NCBI GenBank assembly: GCA_964549765.1
Contig: CAZJWR010000013.1
Span: 1 to 64,000, forward strand
From: CAZJWR01 sp964549765
GTDB lineage: Bacteria > Zixibacteria > MSB-5A5 > GN15 > JAAZOE01
Reading direction: 5' to 3'
Length of the DNA: 64,000 bases
Part shown: piece by piece, positions 52,296 through 61,359 of the stretch
How positions within the stretch are numbered: the stretch's first letter is position 1
Layout: each line of letters opens with the position of its first letter
The notes under the pieces: model-generated
Seen by the model: the letters and a program-made list of their open reading frames with translations, nothing else
Told to the model about the DNA's origin: nothing
The model's database searches: none
Position numbers and translations under genes: made by a program

Positions 52296-54071
52296 TCAAG
52301 CGGGGGATGCCGCCCGTTTGATAATAATCAGTGTCAAATCATCCATGCTCTGCTCCTGATCGGCGAAGTCCCTGACAGCTTTGATAATCTTGGCCCCGAT
52401 GCGAGCGGCCGGGAGGTCCCGCGTCCGCTCGATCATCTCGATGACCCGATCGGTCTCGAACTGCTCGCCCCTGACATCCTCGGCCTCGGTGACGCCGTCG
52501 GTGAAGAAACACAGGATATCGCCGGGGGCGATATACACCGGTCGCTCCTCATACTGGGAATTGGGCCGGATACCCATGAGGATGCCGCCCTCGGTCAGAT
52601 TCTCGACGCCGCCTCCCGTTCGCAGCAACAATCCGGGGTTGTGGCCGCAATTCGAGAAGGTGAAGATCGAGTTCTTGCTGTCGAGCACGCCGTAGATGGC
52701 GGTAACGAAATTTTCCGGCTCCAACGATTCGCACAGCAGATTGTTGACCTTGTGGCAAATGGTCCGAATGGCATAATTGTTGCGGATTTCCGCGATAAGC
52801 GACGCCCGGAAGGACGCCATGATCAATGACGCCGGGATACCCTTGCCGGAAACATCGGCGATAGCGATGCCGAGCTGATTGTCGACGATATCGATGAAAT
52901 CGTAATAATCGCCGCCGACCTCTCCCGACGGGATATTCGTTCCCCAGATATCGTAGCCGGGAATTTTCGGCACCTGTTTGGGTAGAAACGTCTTCTGGAT
53001 GGTGCGGGCAATGGACAGCTGTTCCTCTATTTTTTTCTGCTCAAGGATATATTTGTGCATGCGCGCCCGATCGATGGATATGGCCGCCTGCGATGCGAAC
53101 GTCGTCAGAATCTCGCGATCCTCGTCGGTGAATCCATTGGTCCGATCGCTTTCGAGATTCAAAACGCCGATCATCCGTTCATCGGTCACCACCGGCACAA
53201 CTATTTCGGATTTCGTCTCCGGACGGGCGTTGATATAGCGATCATCTTTCGAAACGTCGGGTACGCTCTCGGTCTGGCCGGTGCGGGCCACGGTGCCGAC
53301 GATGCCCTGGCCGATCTTGAGGCCGAGGTCCTTTTCGAGGACGGGATCGTAGCCGATCGATGTAATCGATTCGACGTCCTCGGTTTTCTCATCGATGAGG
53401 TAGACACCGCCGGCCTGAAAATCGACCACTTTCTGCAATGCCCGCAGGATGTTGCGAAGCAGTTCATCCAGAGTCAAAGGCGTCATGAGCTGTTTGCTGA
53501 TGTCGAATAATGTCTTCCGCTGCAACGCCTCGCGTTTGGCGCGCCGGTAGAGCTGGGCGTTGTTGATCGACAGCGCGATTTGATCCGAGAGGACATTGAG
53601 TGTATCCAGGTCGGACTGATCGAAGCCGCCGTCCCGTTTGTTCATGGCTTCGATGACGCCGAAGAAATTTCCTCGATGCGTCATGGGATAGCAGATGAGA
53701 GATCGAATCTCCACACCCTGCATTTCCTCGATTTCGCGGGAATACCGAGGATCATCGTGCGGCGTGTTGGTCAGCACCGGCTCGCGATGTTCCGCCACCC
53801 AGCCGACGAATCCCTTGCCGACCGGAATGGTCAACTGGCGCGGTTCGTCGTCTCCCGAATAGAAACGGATGCGCAGGTCTTTATAGGCCGGGTCAAAGCG
53901 AAAAACCGTCGCCGCATCGGCATCGACCGCACGGGTGACCACCTGCAGGACGTTCTTCATCAAGGCTTCGTATTCCAGGGTGGAATTGAGCAGATGAGCC
54001 GCCTCGGCCAAAAGCGTTAGTTTTTCCGGCGTGCGCGCTTCTCGAGAGGCATTGTCCAATGGATCATTCAT
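52296..54071 (-). CDS. GAF-GAF-PP2C (RsbU/SpoIIE-type) phosphatase
   Basis: A 591-aa cytosolic signalling protein. Two GAF sensor domains come first (about 15-160 with AATVFRFDPAYKDLRIRFYS and GKGFVGWVAEHREPVLTN; 190-335 with GQGIVGTVARTGQTESVPDV and VLNLESDRTNGFTDEDRE). A short coiled linker (LEQKKIEEQLSIARTIQKTF) leads to a PP2C-like SpoIIE phosphatase (~385-590). Its metal sites read GGDYYDFIDI, IADVSGKGIPASLIMAS, FSNCGHNPGLLL, FFTDGVTEAED and DDLTLI. Such enzymes dephosphorylate anti-sigma antagonists in partner-switching. No RsbW- or RsbV-like gene is next to it, so the target is unknown. Confidence 0.92.
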   Translation of the reverse strand: MNDPLDNASREARTPEKLTLLAEAAHLLNSTLEYEALMKNVLQVVTRAVDADAATVFRFDPAYKDLRIRFYSGDDEPRQLTIPVGKGFVGWVAEHREPVLTNTPHDDPRYSREIEEMQGVEIRSLICYPMTHRGNFFGVIEAMNKRDGGFDQSDLDTLNVLSDQIALSINNAQLYRRAKREALQRKTLFDISKQLMTPLTLDELLRNILRALQKVVDFQAGGVYLIDEKTEDVESITSIGYDPVLEKDLGLKIGQGIVGTVARTGQTESVPDVSKDDRYINARPETKSEIVVPVVTDERMIGVLNLESDRTNGFTDEDREILTTFASQAAISIDRARMHKYILEQKKIEEQLSIARTIQKTFLPKQVPKIPGYDIWGTNIPSGEVGGDYYDFIDIVDNQLGIAIADVSGKGIPASLIMASFRASLIAEIRNNYAIRTICHKVNNLLCESLEPENFVTAIYGVLDSKNSIFTFSNCGHNPGLLLRTGGGVENLTEGGILMGIRPNSQYEERPVYIAPGDILCFFTDGVTEAEDVRGEQFETDRVIEMIERTRDLPAARIGAKIIKAVRDFADQEQSMDDLTLIIIKRAASPA

Positions 54072-54128
54072 GGCAGGGAATGTAGGTGGAATTGGGCGTT
54101 TGTCAATCGGAAAGTGAGGAGAAAACGA

Positions 54129-54545
54129 TTACTTATCGCCCTCTCGAAGCATGCAGGCGTCGTCGATTATCTCCCGGTGATCGAAGGCCAGCGTCAATTC
54201 GCGCCAATTTCCGACCACTTCGGCCGAGGCGGCGTCCGATCCGGCTTTCATTTTGGAAACGTCCGCTTCAGCGAGATAGGCAATTGATACCGTATGTCCT
54301 CTTGGATCGCGATCCGGCTTTGAGTAGACGCCAATCAGCCTGAGATTGCGGACTTCCAGCCCGATCTCCTCGCGCATTTCCCGGCGGCAGGCATCCTCGA
54401 CCGTCTCGCCTATTTCGACCGCCCCGCCCGGGAGAGCGTAATGGCCCTTATACGGATCATATTTGCGCCGGACAAGCACCACCGCGTCACCGTGGAATAT
54501 GACACAATCGGCCGCCAACGCGGGACCATTGCTCCAACTTGCCAT
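54129..54545 (-). CDS. NUDIX hydrolase
   Basis: A 138-aa NUDIX enzyme that hydrolyses nucleoside diphosphates linked to another group, Mg-dependent and cytosolic. The NUDIX box is complete at 40-62 (GGAVEIGETVEDACRRE then MREEIGL, i.e. Gx5Ex7REUxEExGU). YDPYKGHYALPGG precedes it, the pattern of ADP-ribose or CTP-like pyrophosphatases, but specificity cannot be set. It lies between the phosphatase and the radical-SAM gene in the same direction with short gaps (57 and 36 bp) and may be co-transcribed with them. Confidence 0.9.
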   Translation of the reverse strand: MASWSNGPALAADCVIFHGDAVVLVRRKYDPYKGHYALPGGAVEIGETVEDACRREMREEIGLEVRNLRLIGVYSKPDRDPRGHTVSIAYLAEADVSKMKAGSDAASAEVVGNWRELTLAFDHREIIDDACMLREGDK

Positions 54546-54581
54546 AACGACCTCCTGTCGATTCCGGCCGCCGAGACGAAT

Positions 54582-56024
54582 CTAACCCAACTCCACCTCA
54601 GCGTAACGCGGGTCGGTCTGCCATTTCGGCCAATAGGTGTCGGCGGCGATCCGAAAGGCGATCGGGCTAAGGGTTTCGCGAAGTGTCTTTTCCCGCTCGG
54701 CGATCATTTTGCGCCAGATGTTCTTCCCGTCGGCATCAAGGTCGCGCGACGGAATGACCAATCGGCTGCCCTCGAACTGATCCTCGTCCATCTTCCACCA
54801 TTCCGGCCGAAGGAATTGCGTACCGTATTCGCGCTCGTACTTGTCGCGGTGAAAATCGATCTCGCTTCCGGGGAAATGAGCATAGTCATGGCAGGCCCAG
54901 ATCAGCGACGATGTTCCCCGGGCCAGTTCCCGATCCATGAAGGCGAATGTTTCGCGGACCGATTCCTCGGTGTCGCCGGGATGATTGAAAATCAGGTTCG
55001 CCCCATGGGCGATATCGAATTCGGACAGCCGGTGGCTGACCTGCTGGAATTTTTCGAGATATTTGTGCGGATTGTTGGTTTTATTCATGATCCGCAGCAT
55101 CCGGGGCGAGGCGCTTTCGAGGCCAAGTTGGATTTGCACTTTGAAATTCGACAGTAATTTGATGTCGTCGTCATCGAGGAAATCGGGGCGGGTCTCCAAA
55201 AGCAGCCAATAGTCGGGAGCCAGATCGGTCAGGCGGGAGAGGAAATCCTTTCTCCATTCCCGCTTGACGCCGAAACAAGCGTCGCCGAAGGCCACCGCCA
55301 GGGGATGAAACCGGTCGCCGACGGCGCGCACCTGTTCGATAGCCTGCGCCGCCGCCATCGGCCGCCAGCGCGGCTCCTTGATCAATTCCATGCAGAAGGA
55401 GCATCGGAACGGACAGCCCCGGGAAAGAAATATACACATGGTGTTGAGCCCATCGGCGAATTCGGTTCGCGTCAAGTCGTCAATCAAATCCCAATTGATG
55501 GGCGCGTATTGGTCGGGCGGAAGCGGCGGCGATACGATTATTTTCGTTTCCGGCGGCCGCCCGACGGTCGAAAAGCCGCGGGCTATTTCAGTCAGGGCCA
55601 GTTCGCCCTCACCTCGAACGACGTAGTCGATAACATTATCCTCGGTCAAAAAATCATTGGGGCAGGCGGTGGGATGATAGCCACCAACCACGACCAGGCA
55701 ATCGGGATTCAGCTCGCGGGCCGTCCGCGCAGCGGTCATGGTCGATTTATAGCACAGGCTGGTCCAGCACGATATGGCCAGAATGTCGAATTTTTTACCG
55801 GCCAGAATCTCCTTCGTGCGCCGTTCGAAACGTTTTACCTGCACCCGCGTCTGCGGGCGGCCGATATCGATTTCGAGATCACCGTATTCGACCGGAAAAT
55901 ACTGCGAGAGATACGATGCCAAAGTCAACTGGGCCGATTTGATCTGATCGCGACCGGCCCAATCCGGATAGTAATACGACGAAGGATACAGGGCCAAAAT
56001 GGAGGGACGGACGTGATGTTCCAT
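54582..56024 (-). CDS. B12-binding radical SAM enzyme
   Basis: A 480-aa radical-SAM protein with an N-terminal cobalamin-binding-like Rossmann domain (FDILAISCWTSLCYKSTMTA, CLVVVGGYHPTACPNDFLTE, YVVRGEGELALTEIARG, ~75-150). The cluster motif is C204-x3-C208-x2-C211 in RGCPFRCSFCMEL. AVAFGDACFGVKREW, FKVQIQLGLESASPRMLRIM and GANLIFNHPGDTEESVRETF belong to the TIM barrel. These enzymes methylate or rearrange unactivated carbons; the substrate here is unknown. The second Cys cluster typical of SPASM domains is absent. It starts after a 166-bp gap from the ABC importer operon. Confidence 0.88.
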   Translation of the reverse strand: MEHHVRPSILALYPSSYYYPDWAGRDQIKSAQLTLASYLSQYFPVEYGDLEIDIGRPQTRVQVKRFERRTKEILAGKKFDILAISCWTSLCYKSTMTAARTARELNPDCLVVVGGYHPTACPNDFLTEDNVIDYVVRGEGELALTEIARGFSTVGRPPETKIIVSPPLPPDQYAPINWDLIDDLTRTEFADGLNTMCIFLSRGCPFRCSFCMELIKEPRWRPMAAAQAIEQVRAVGDRFHPLAVAFGDACFGVKREWRKDFLSRLTDLAPDYWLLLETRPDFLDDDDIKLLSNFKVQIQLGLESASPRMLRIMNKTNNPHKYLEKFQQVSHRLSEFDIAHGANLIFNHPGDTEESVRETFAFMDRELARGTSSLIWACHDYAHFPGSEIDFHRDKYEREYGTQFLRPEWWKMDEDQFEGSRLVIPSRDLDADGKNIWRKMIAEREKTLRETLSPIAFRIAADTYWPKWQTDPRYAEVELG

Positions 56025-56190
56025 GATGCATAATCCTACTTCTTGTGTTGGACACGTGCACTACACCGCAGGAATTAACATAGTGACATTCTCCCGAAAA
56101 TTCAAGCGGTTTCTTCAGGGCTGGAAGGCCATAATACGGCTCAGGCGAATATTGACAGCATCCTAAAACCTGATTTGTGGTAAACACGGA

Positions 56191-57282
56191 TTAATCTTCA
56201 AATAGATGCAGCCTGGAAGTATTGAATTCGAGAGCGACCTTTTTCCCGCGTTCGAAACCGGATTGTGAGGTGAGAATCGCCAGACGCTGACCGGCGAGCG
56301 TCACGTGCAATAACCGCTCCCGCCCCAACGTCTCCACCGTCTCGACCGTCGCCTCCGTCATCGAGGCGGAGTCATCGCCGGCGATACGGATATCCTCGGG
56401 ACGGATGCCGACCGTGACCTTTCCGGTCTCCAAATCCTCGTAACGATCGGCAAGATCGTCCGGCAGGAGCAACAATGTCGAGCCGATCTTCACCAGCATG
56501 TCGACATGACGAAATGTCAATTCAGCCTCGAACATATTCATGGGCGGTGATCCGACGAACGTCGCCACGAAGGGATTGACCGGCCGGGAATATAATTCGT
56601 CGGGCGTCCCGATCTGTTCGATGCCGCCGCTTTTCAGCACCGCGATCCGGTCGCCCAGTGTCATCGCCTCGACCTGATCATGAGTAACATACAGCGTCGT
56701 GATTTGCAGTTCCTGCTGGAGTTTTTTCAATTCGGTCCGCATCGACAGGCGCAGTTGGGCGTCGAGATTAGAGAGCGGTTCATCGAGGAGAAACAACCCC
56801 GGACGCCGCACGATCGCCCGCGCAATCGCCACCCGCTGCCGCTGGCCGCCGCTGAGTTCCCCCGGTTTGGCCTTCAATAAATCCGTTACCTGAAGCATAT
56901 CGGCGGTTTTATGCACCGATTTTTCGATATCGGCGCTGTTTTCTTTCGCCACCCGGAGCGGAAAGGCGATGTTGTCGAAGACGTTCATGTGCGGATAGAG
57001 CGCATAACTCTGGAACACCATCGCCACATTGCGCTGTCTGGGGGGGACAAATCTGCGCCTTTCCGCCGACGCCACGACCTCGTCCCCGAACCTGATCTCT
57101 CCCTCGGTCGGCTTTTCCAATCCGGCGATAAGATTCAGCATGGTCGATTTGCCGCAGCCGCTCGGTCCGAGAAGAACAAAAAACTCTTTATCCGCTATCT
57201 CCAGCGATATATTTTTCAACGCATAATGTCGGCCTCGCATGGAGACGAACCGCTTCGAAATATAATCAAGACGTACCCTCAT
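56191..57282 (-). CDS. Sugar ABC importer ATPase (UgpC/MalK/MsmX type)
   Basis: ATP-binding subunit, 363 aa, of a carbohydrate importer. Walker A GPSGCGKST (39-47), Q-loop MVFQSYALYPHMNVFDNIAF, signature LSGGQRQRVAIARAIV, Walker B LFLLDEPLSNLD and H-loop YVTHDQVEA are all present. The C-terminal ~120 residues form the TOBE/OB regulatory domain (VNPFVATFVGSPPMNMFEAE, VTVGIRPEDIRIAGD) typical of MalK-like proteins. The ATG at 57282 overlaps the permease stop by 4 bp; a longer frame has no homology. It is the last gene of the SBP-permease-permease-ATPase operon. Confidence 0.95.
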   Translation of the reverse strand: MRVRLDYISKRFVSMRGRHYALKNISLEIADKEFFVLLGPSGCGKSTMLNLIAGLEKPTEGEIRFGDEVVASAERRRFVPPRQRNVAMVFQSYALYPHMNVFDNIAFPLRVAKENSADIEKSVHKTADMLQVTDLLKAKPGELSGGQRQRVAIARAIVRRPGLFLLDEPLSNLDAQLRLSMRTELKKLQQELQITTLYVTHDQVEAMTLGDRIAVLKSGGIEQIGTPDELYSRPVNPFVATFVGSPPMNMFEAELTFRHVDMLVKIGSTLLLLPDDLADRYEDLETGKVTVGIRPEDIRIAGDDSASMTEATVETVETLGRERLLHVTLAGQRLAILTSQSGFERGKKVALEFNTSRLHLFED

Positions 57283-58103
57283 CCCTTCACCGCCCCCCGG
57301 GTCAGACCCTGAATGATACGCCGCTGAAACACGACCGCCAGGATAATCACCGGCACGACCGAGATGGCCGAAACCGCCATGATCTGCCCCCACGGCGTTT
57401 CGCCGTGAATTCCCTGAAAAAGGGCGATACCGACCGGGATGGTGCGGACGTGAAAATCGGTGGTCAGGGTCAGGGCGAACATGAATTCATTGAAGGCGAA
57501 GATGAACGCCAGAAGGAAGGTTGCCAGAAGCCCCGGCGCCGCCACCGGAAAGATTATCCGCCGCAGTATCTGCAGACGGGTGCAGCCGTCGACCAACGCG
57601 GCCCGGTCGAGATCATGCGGAATCTGGACGAAATAACTGACCAATATCCATAGCGACAGCGGCAGAATCCACGCCGAATACGGCAGGATCAGCGCCGGAT
57701 AGGTGTTGATCCATCCCAGATCGGTCATGAGTTTGAACAGATAATTGATCAGGCTGATCTGCGGAAACATCGACATGGCGAGCACGGCGAAAAGGAGAAA
57801 CATGCGGCCCGGAAACGGCATGCGTGTTATCGCATACGCCGCCAGAGCCGCAATGAATACGGCGCATACGGCGCTGATAAGTGATATGACCACACTATTG
57901 CGGAGGTAGGCCAGGACATGGAGATTCTCCGATGTCAGAACATCGGCATAATTTTGCCCGGTGACACTCATGCTCTGCGAAAATATATCCGGCGTGCTGC
58001 TCAGGCTGACGGCTATTATGTATCCGACCGGGATCAGGCAGAACAGCGTCATCCCGGCGATACCCACGCCGCTGATAATCGACATGACCCGCTCTTCGCT
58101 CAT
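57279..58103 (-). CDS. Sugar ABC importer permease (MalG type)
   Basis: Inner-membrane permease, 274 aa, six predicted spans, first SIISGVGIAGMTLFCLIPVG. The EAA-loop near 190 reads DRAALVDGCTRLQILRRIIF, the contact for the ATPase. Length and the C-terminal GAVKG fit MalG-type CUT1 permeases for di- or oligosaccharides. It starts immediately after the MalF-like permease and overlaps the ATPase gene by 4 bp, so all are translated together. Confidence 0.93.
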   Translation of the reverse strand: MSEERVMSIISGVGIAGMTLFCLIPVGYIIAVSLSSTPDIFSQSMSVTGQNYADVLTSENLHVLAYLRNSVVISLISAVCAVFIAALAAYAITRMPFPGRMFLLFAVLAMSMFPQISLINYLFKLMTDLGWINTYPALILPYSAWILPLSLWILVSYFVQIPHDLDRAALVDGCTRLQILRRIIFPVAAPGLLATFLLAFIFAFNEFMFALTLTTDFHVRTIPVGIALFQGIHGETPWGQIMAVSAISVVPVIILAVVFQRRIIQGLTRGAVKG

Positions 58104-58982
58104 CTATATCGCCTCCGAAAACCGCGCCATGCGGGCATACATGATCGATAATACGAAGGCGATGGCAAACAACGCCACCGACACCGCCGAACTATATCCG
58201 AAGTCTCCGGACAACAGCAGATGATAGCCATACAGCGATAATGACGTCGTGGAACCGCCGGGGCCGCCCTGGGTGAGGACATAGATAACGTCGAAGATGC
58301 GCAGCGCGTCGATAGTGCGAAACAGGAGCGTGACCAGCAAGGCCGGTTTAAGAAGCGGCAGGGTGATAGCGAAAAAGCGGCGCACGACCCCGGCGCGATC
58401 CACCTGTGCCTGCATGTGCAGTTCCGATGGAATGGTCTGTAAACCGGCCAGCAGGATGATGGCCGCGAACGGTGACGTTTTCCAGGCGTCGGCGATAACC
58501 AGCGCGATAAACGCACTCGCGCTGCTGCCCAGCCAGTTAATCGGCTCTGCGGAGAAACCAAGCGCATGAAGGATGTAATTTGCCAGGCCGAAATGGAAGT
58601 TGTAGACCAACTGCCACATTTTGGCGGAAATCGCCGCCGGGATCGCCCACGGAATAAGCACCGTCGCCCGCAGTAACCCGCGCAAGGGAATGGTGCGATT
58701 GAGCAAAAGCGCGAAAGCAAGACCGAGTATTATTTCGAGCGGTACCGATACGGCGATAAAAAGCAGGGTGAACCGGAACGACTGCCAGAAGCGTCCGTCG
58801 CCGATCATGCGGGCGTAATTGTCGAATAGGACAAAACGTTTTTGGAGAAATGAAATATCTTTGAAGGTGCTGGTGATGATCGTCCCGATGATCGGAATCA
58901 GGATAAACACTGTCAACAGGATGATAAGCGGCAGGGTGAAGCCCAACGCCCCTTTGATATCGCTGTGTGAATACGACGGCAT
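58104..58982 (-). CDS. Sugar ABC importer permease (MalF type)
   Basis: Inner-membrane permease, 292 aa, first span LGFTLPLIILLTVFILIPIIG. The EAA loop is seen as QAQVDRAGVVRRFFAITLPL, with the preceding FAAIILLAGLQTIP typical of MalF/UgpA CUT1 subunits. The ATG at 58982 is chosen because AAGGG lies 8 bp upstream and the gene lies 10 bp after the binding-protein stop; the longer frame would overlap it. Pairs with the MalG-type subunit downstream. Confidence 0.92.
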   Translation of the reverse strand: MPSYSHSDIKGALGFTLPLIILLTVFILIPIIGTIITSTFKDISFLQKRFVLFDNYARMIGDGRFWQSFRFTLLFIAVSVPLEIILGLAFALLLNRTIPLRGLLRATVLIPWAIPAAISAKMWQLVYNFHFGLANYILHALGFSAEPINWLGSSASAFIALVIADAWKTSPFAAIILLAGLQTIPSELHMQAQVDRAGVVRRFFAITLPLLKPALLVTLLFRTIDALRIFDVIYVLTQGGPGGSTTSLSLYGYHLLLSGDFGYSSAVSVALFAIAFVLSIMYARMARFSEAI

Positions 58983-58992
58983 CGCCACGCCC

Positions 58993-60279
58993 TTACTTTT
59001 GCCGATATTCCTGGACGATCGATTCGATTTCCTTCTGCGCGTCGGACAGCGCATCCTCAGGCGTCATGCTTCCGGCCAGAGCGGCGTTGAGGTTCCGTTG
59101 CAGGACGGAAGACATGCGGGAATAATACGGCACCGTCGGGCGCGGGAGGGCGTGGACGAAAATCTTTCGGAGCGCGGCCAGCTGCGGCATCTTTTCCAGC
59201 ACTTCGGGATCATCATAGACATCGACCCGACCCGGATTCCATCCCAGATTCAATGCCAGTTGTTTCTGTGTATTGTGCGACACGATGTATTCGACCAGTT
59301 TCCACGCCTCCGGCTTGACATCGGAATACTGCGATATGCCCACATGCCAGCCGCCCAAAGTCGATACACCGTGCCCGCCCTCGAAATGCGGCAGCGGCGT
59401 GATGCCGACCTTCCCGGCCACCGGTGATCCCTCGCCCTGATGCAGCGCCCACGCATACGGCCAATTGCGTTCAAAGAGGGCTTTGCCCTGCTGGAAAAAC
59501 GTCCGTACTTCCTCTTCCTTCATCTCGGTGTATGAATTGGGCGGGGACACCTCCGAGGAATGAATTAAATCGTACATGAATGTCAGCGCTGCAATGTTTT
59601 CGGGAGAATCAACGATTACCGCGCCGCTTGAATCGAGGATGCCGCCGTTGTTCGAGCCCGCGAATTCGAGGAAATTACACACCAGGCCCTCGTACTGCGC
59701 CCCCTGCCAGACGAAGCCGTAAAAGTCCGGGATGCTTTTGCGCTCCTCCTGCTCGATCCGCACGGCGCAGTCCTGAAGATGCTGCCACGTATCCGGAGGC
59801 CCGTCGTATCCGTATTTTTCCAGCAAATCGGTGCGATAATACAGCAGGCCGCCGTCGACGTACACCGGCAGGGCCATTATATGCCCGTCGTACGCGTCCG
59901 CCAATTTCACAACTCGCGTCAGGAAATCATCCGGATTGACATCGCTTTTTGCCATGTACTCGTCGAGGGATTGCAGCCATCCCGACTGAACAAATTGTGG
60001 AATCCAGATAACGTCCATCAAAAACACATCGGGATCGGCCTGTTTCGATCTCAGCGCCAGAAACAGCTCCTGGCGGCGCAGGTCGGTATCGGTGACCTGG
60101 CGACGCACGGTGACGGCGATGCCGCTTTCCTGCTCGAAATCGGCGATCAGCTTTTCCCAGTAATCGACTTCGTTGGGCGCCCCGCCGATGGCGATGGTCA
60201 GTTTTGCTGTCTGTTTGCCCGAGCATCCGGCGATAGCAAGCAATAGTAAGGCGCCTGCGATTAAAATAAATTTATACAT
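58993..60279 (-). CDS. Sugar ABC importer substrate-binding lipoprotein
   Basis: Family-1 extracellular solute-binding protein, 428 aa, with signal FILIAGALLLLAIAGC and lipobox AIAGC, so tethered in the periplasm. Landmarks: KLTIAIGGAPNEVDYWEKLI at the N terminus, DVFLMDVIWIPQFVQSGWLQ, FYGFVWQGAQYEGLVCNFLE, FFQQGKALFERNWPYAWALH and VSTLGGWHVGISQYS. These are typical of CUT1 importers for trehalose, maltose or similar oligosaccharides; the actual sugar cannot be read. The ATG at 60279 is preferred, with GGGAGAGG 5 bp upstream. First gene of the importer operon. Confidence 0.93.
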   Translation of the reverse strand: MYKFILIAGALLLLAIAGCSGKQTAKLTIAIGGAPNEVDYWEKLIADFEQESGIAVTVRRQVTDTDLRRQELFLALRSKQADPDVFLMDVIWIPQFVQSGWLQSLDEYMAKSDVNPDDFLTRVVKLADAYDGHIMALPVYVDGGLLYYRTDLLEKYGYDGPPDTWQHLQDCAVRIEQEERKSIPDFYGFVWQGAQYEGLVCNFLEFAGSNNGGILDSSGAVIVDSPENIAALTFMYDLIHSSEVSPPNSYTEMKEEEVRTFFQQGKALFERNWPYAWALHQGEGSPVAGKVGITPLPHFEGGHGVSTLGGWHVGISQYSDVKPEAWKLVEYIVSHNTQKQLALNLGWNPGRVDVYDDPEVLEKMPQLAALRKIFVHALPRPTVPYYSRMSSVLQRNLNAALAGSMTPEDALSDAQKEIESIVQEYRQK

Positions 60280-60332
60280 ATTGGCCTCTCCCATGTATTA
60301 CGGACGCGACGCAGATCGATTGGCCTTGGTCA

Positions 60333-60361
60333 TTGGAATTGTCGCGTCAGATTTATATAAT
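60333..60361 (+). promoter_or_regulatory. Candidate promoter for the metallophosphoesterase gene
   Basis: TTGGAA (60333-60338) and TATAAT (60356-60361) are 17 bp apart, about 138 bp before the GTG at 60499. The -10 is a perfect match and the -35 matches 4 of 6 positions. The same AT-rich stretch may also serve the divergent importer operon. Confidence 0.4.
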
Positions 60362-60498
60362 AACAATCTGGAATGCTCGATTCAAACGGAAAGTAGCATG
60401 GAACCGCGACCGTAGCACCACGACTTTTCCCGTGATGTGTAAACGAAAATTAGATATATTTACAGCGACGTAGGCGGAAAACTTGGAAGGGTGAAGGC

Positions 60499-61359
60499 GT
60501 GGCGCGCTGTTTTTTCGTAGCCGATCTGCACGGTCATACCGACCGCTACCGCAAGCTGTTTATGCGGATTCTGGAGGACCGCCCCGATGCGGTCTTTCTG
60601 GGCGGCGATCTTCTGCCGCATGGGATTGCCTTCGCCCCGCACGGACCAGACGACGATGATTTCGTTGCCGATATATTGGTATCGGGATTTCTGCGGATTC
60701 GCGAACAATTGGGCGACGGCGCGCCGAAAGTCTTTCTTATCCTTGGCAATGACGACGGCCGTTCGCCGGAAGCTAAGATTATCGACGCCGCCGCCCAGGG
60801 CGCATGGCAGTATATCCATAATCGAAAAGTCAATTTCGGCGAGTATACTATCTACGGCTATAATTACGTCCCCCCGACGCCGTTTATGATCAAGGATTGG
60901 GAACGATACGACGTATCACGGTATGTCGATCCGGGATGTATCCCGCCCACCGAGGGAAGACGGTCATTTCCGGTCGATCCGCACGAAATTGAATATGCGA
61001 CTATCGCCAAGGATTTGCAGGCGCTGACCGACGATGACGATATAACGCGCGCCGTCTGTCTGTTTCATTCGCCGCCGTACAAAACCAACCTCGACCGGGT
61101 CGCTCTTGACGGCAAAATGATCGATCATGTCCCGCTCGACGTGCATATCGGCAGCATCGCCATGGAACGGTTCATCAAATCGCGGCAGCCATATCTGACG
61201 CTGCACGGTCACGCCCATGAATCGGCGCATTTGACCGGTTCCTGGCAGGATAAAATCGGGCGGACGCTGTGCTTTTCGGCGGCGCATCACGGTCCCGAAC
61301 TGGCGTTGATTCGATTCGATCTGGAAAACCCGGAAACGGCCGTCCGCGAACTGCTATGA
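60499..61359 (+). CDS. Calcineurin-like metallophosphoesterase
   Basis: A 286-aa cytosolic metallophosphoesterase. Metal-binding motifs are all visible: ADLHGHTDR (D-x-H, near residue 9), FLGGDLLPHG (GD), LILGNDDGR (GND), LFHSPPYKTN (H) and LHGHAHESAHL (GHxH), the two-metal site of the family. GTG start with GGAAGG upstream. Substrate unknown; similar stand-alone enzymes cleave phosphodiesters or phosphoproteins. It diverges from the ABC importer, and its 3' end overlaps the convergent PEP-synthase-like gene by 6 bp. Confidence 0.85.
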   Translation: MARCFFVADLHGHTDRYRKLFMRILEDRPDAVFLGGDLLPHGIAFAPHGPDDDDFVADILVSGFLRIREQLGDGAPKVFLILGNDDGRSPEAKIIDAAAQGAWQYIHNRKVNFGEYTIYGYNYVPPTPFMIKDWERYDVSRYVDPGCIPPTEGRRSFPVDPHEIEYATIAKDLQALTDDDDITRAVCLFHSPPYKTNLDRVALDGKMIDHVPLDVHIGSIAMERFIKSRQPYLTLHGHAHESAHLTGSWQDKIGRTLCFSAAHHGPELALIRFDLENPETAVRELL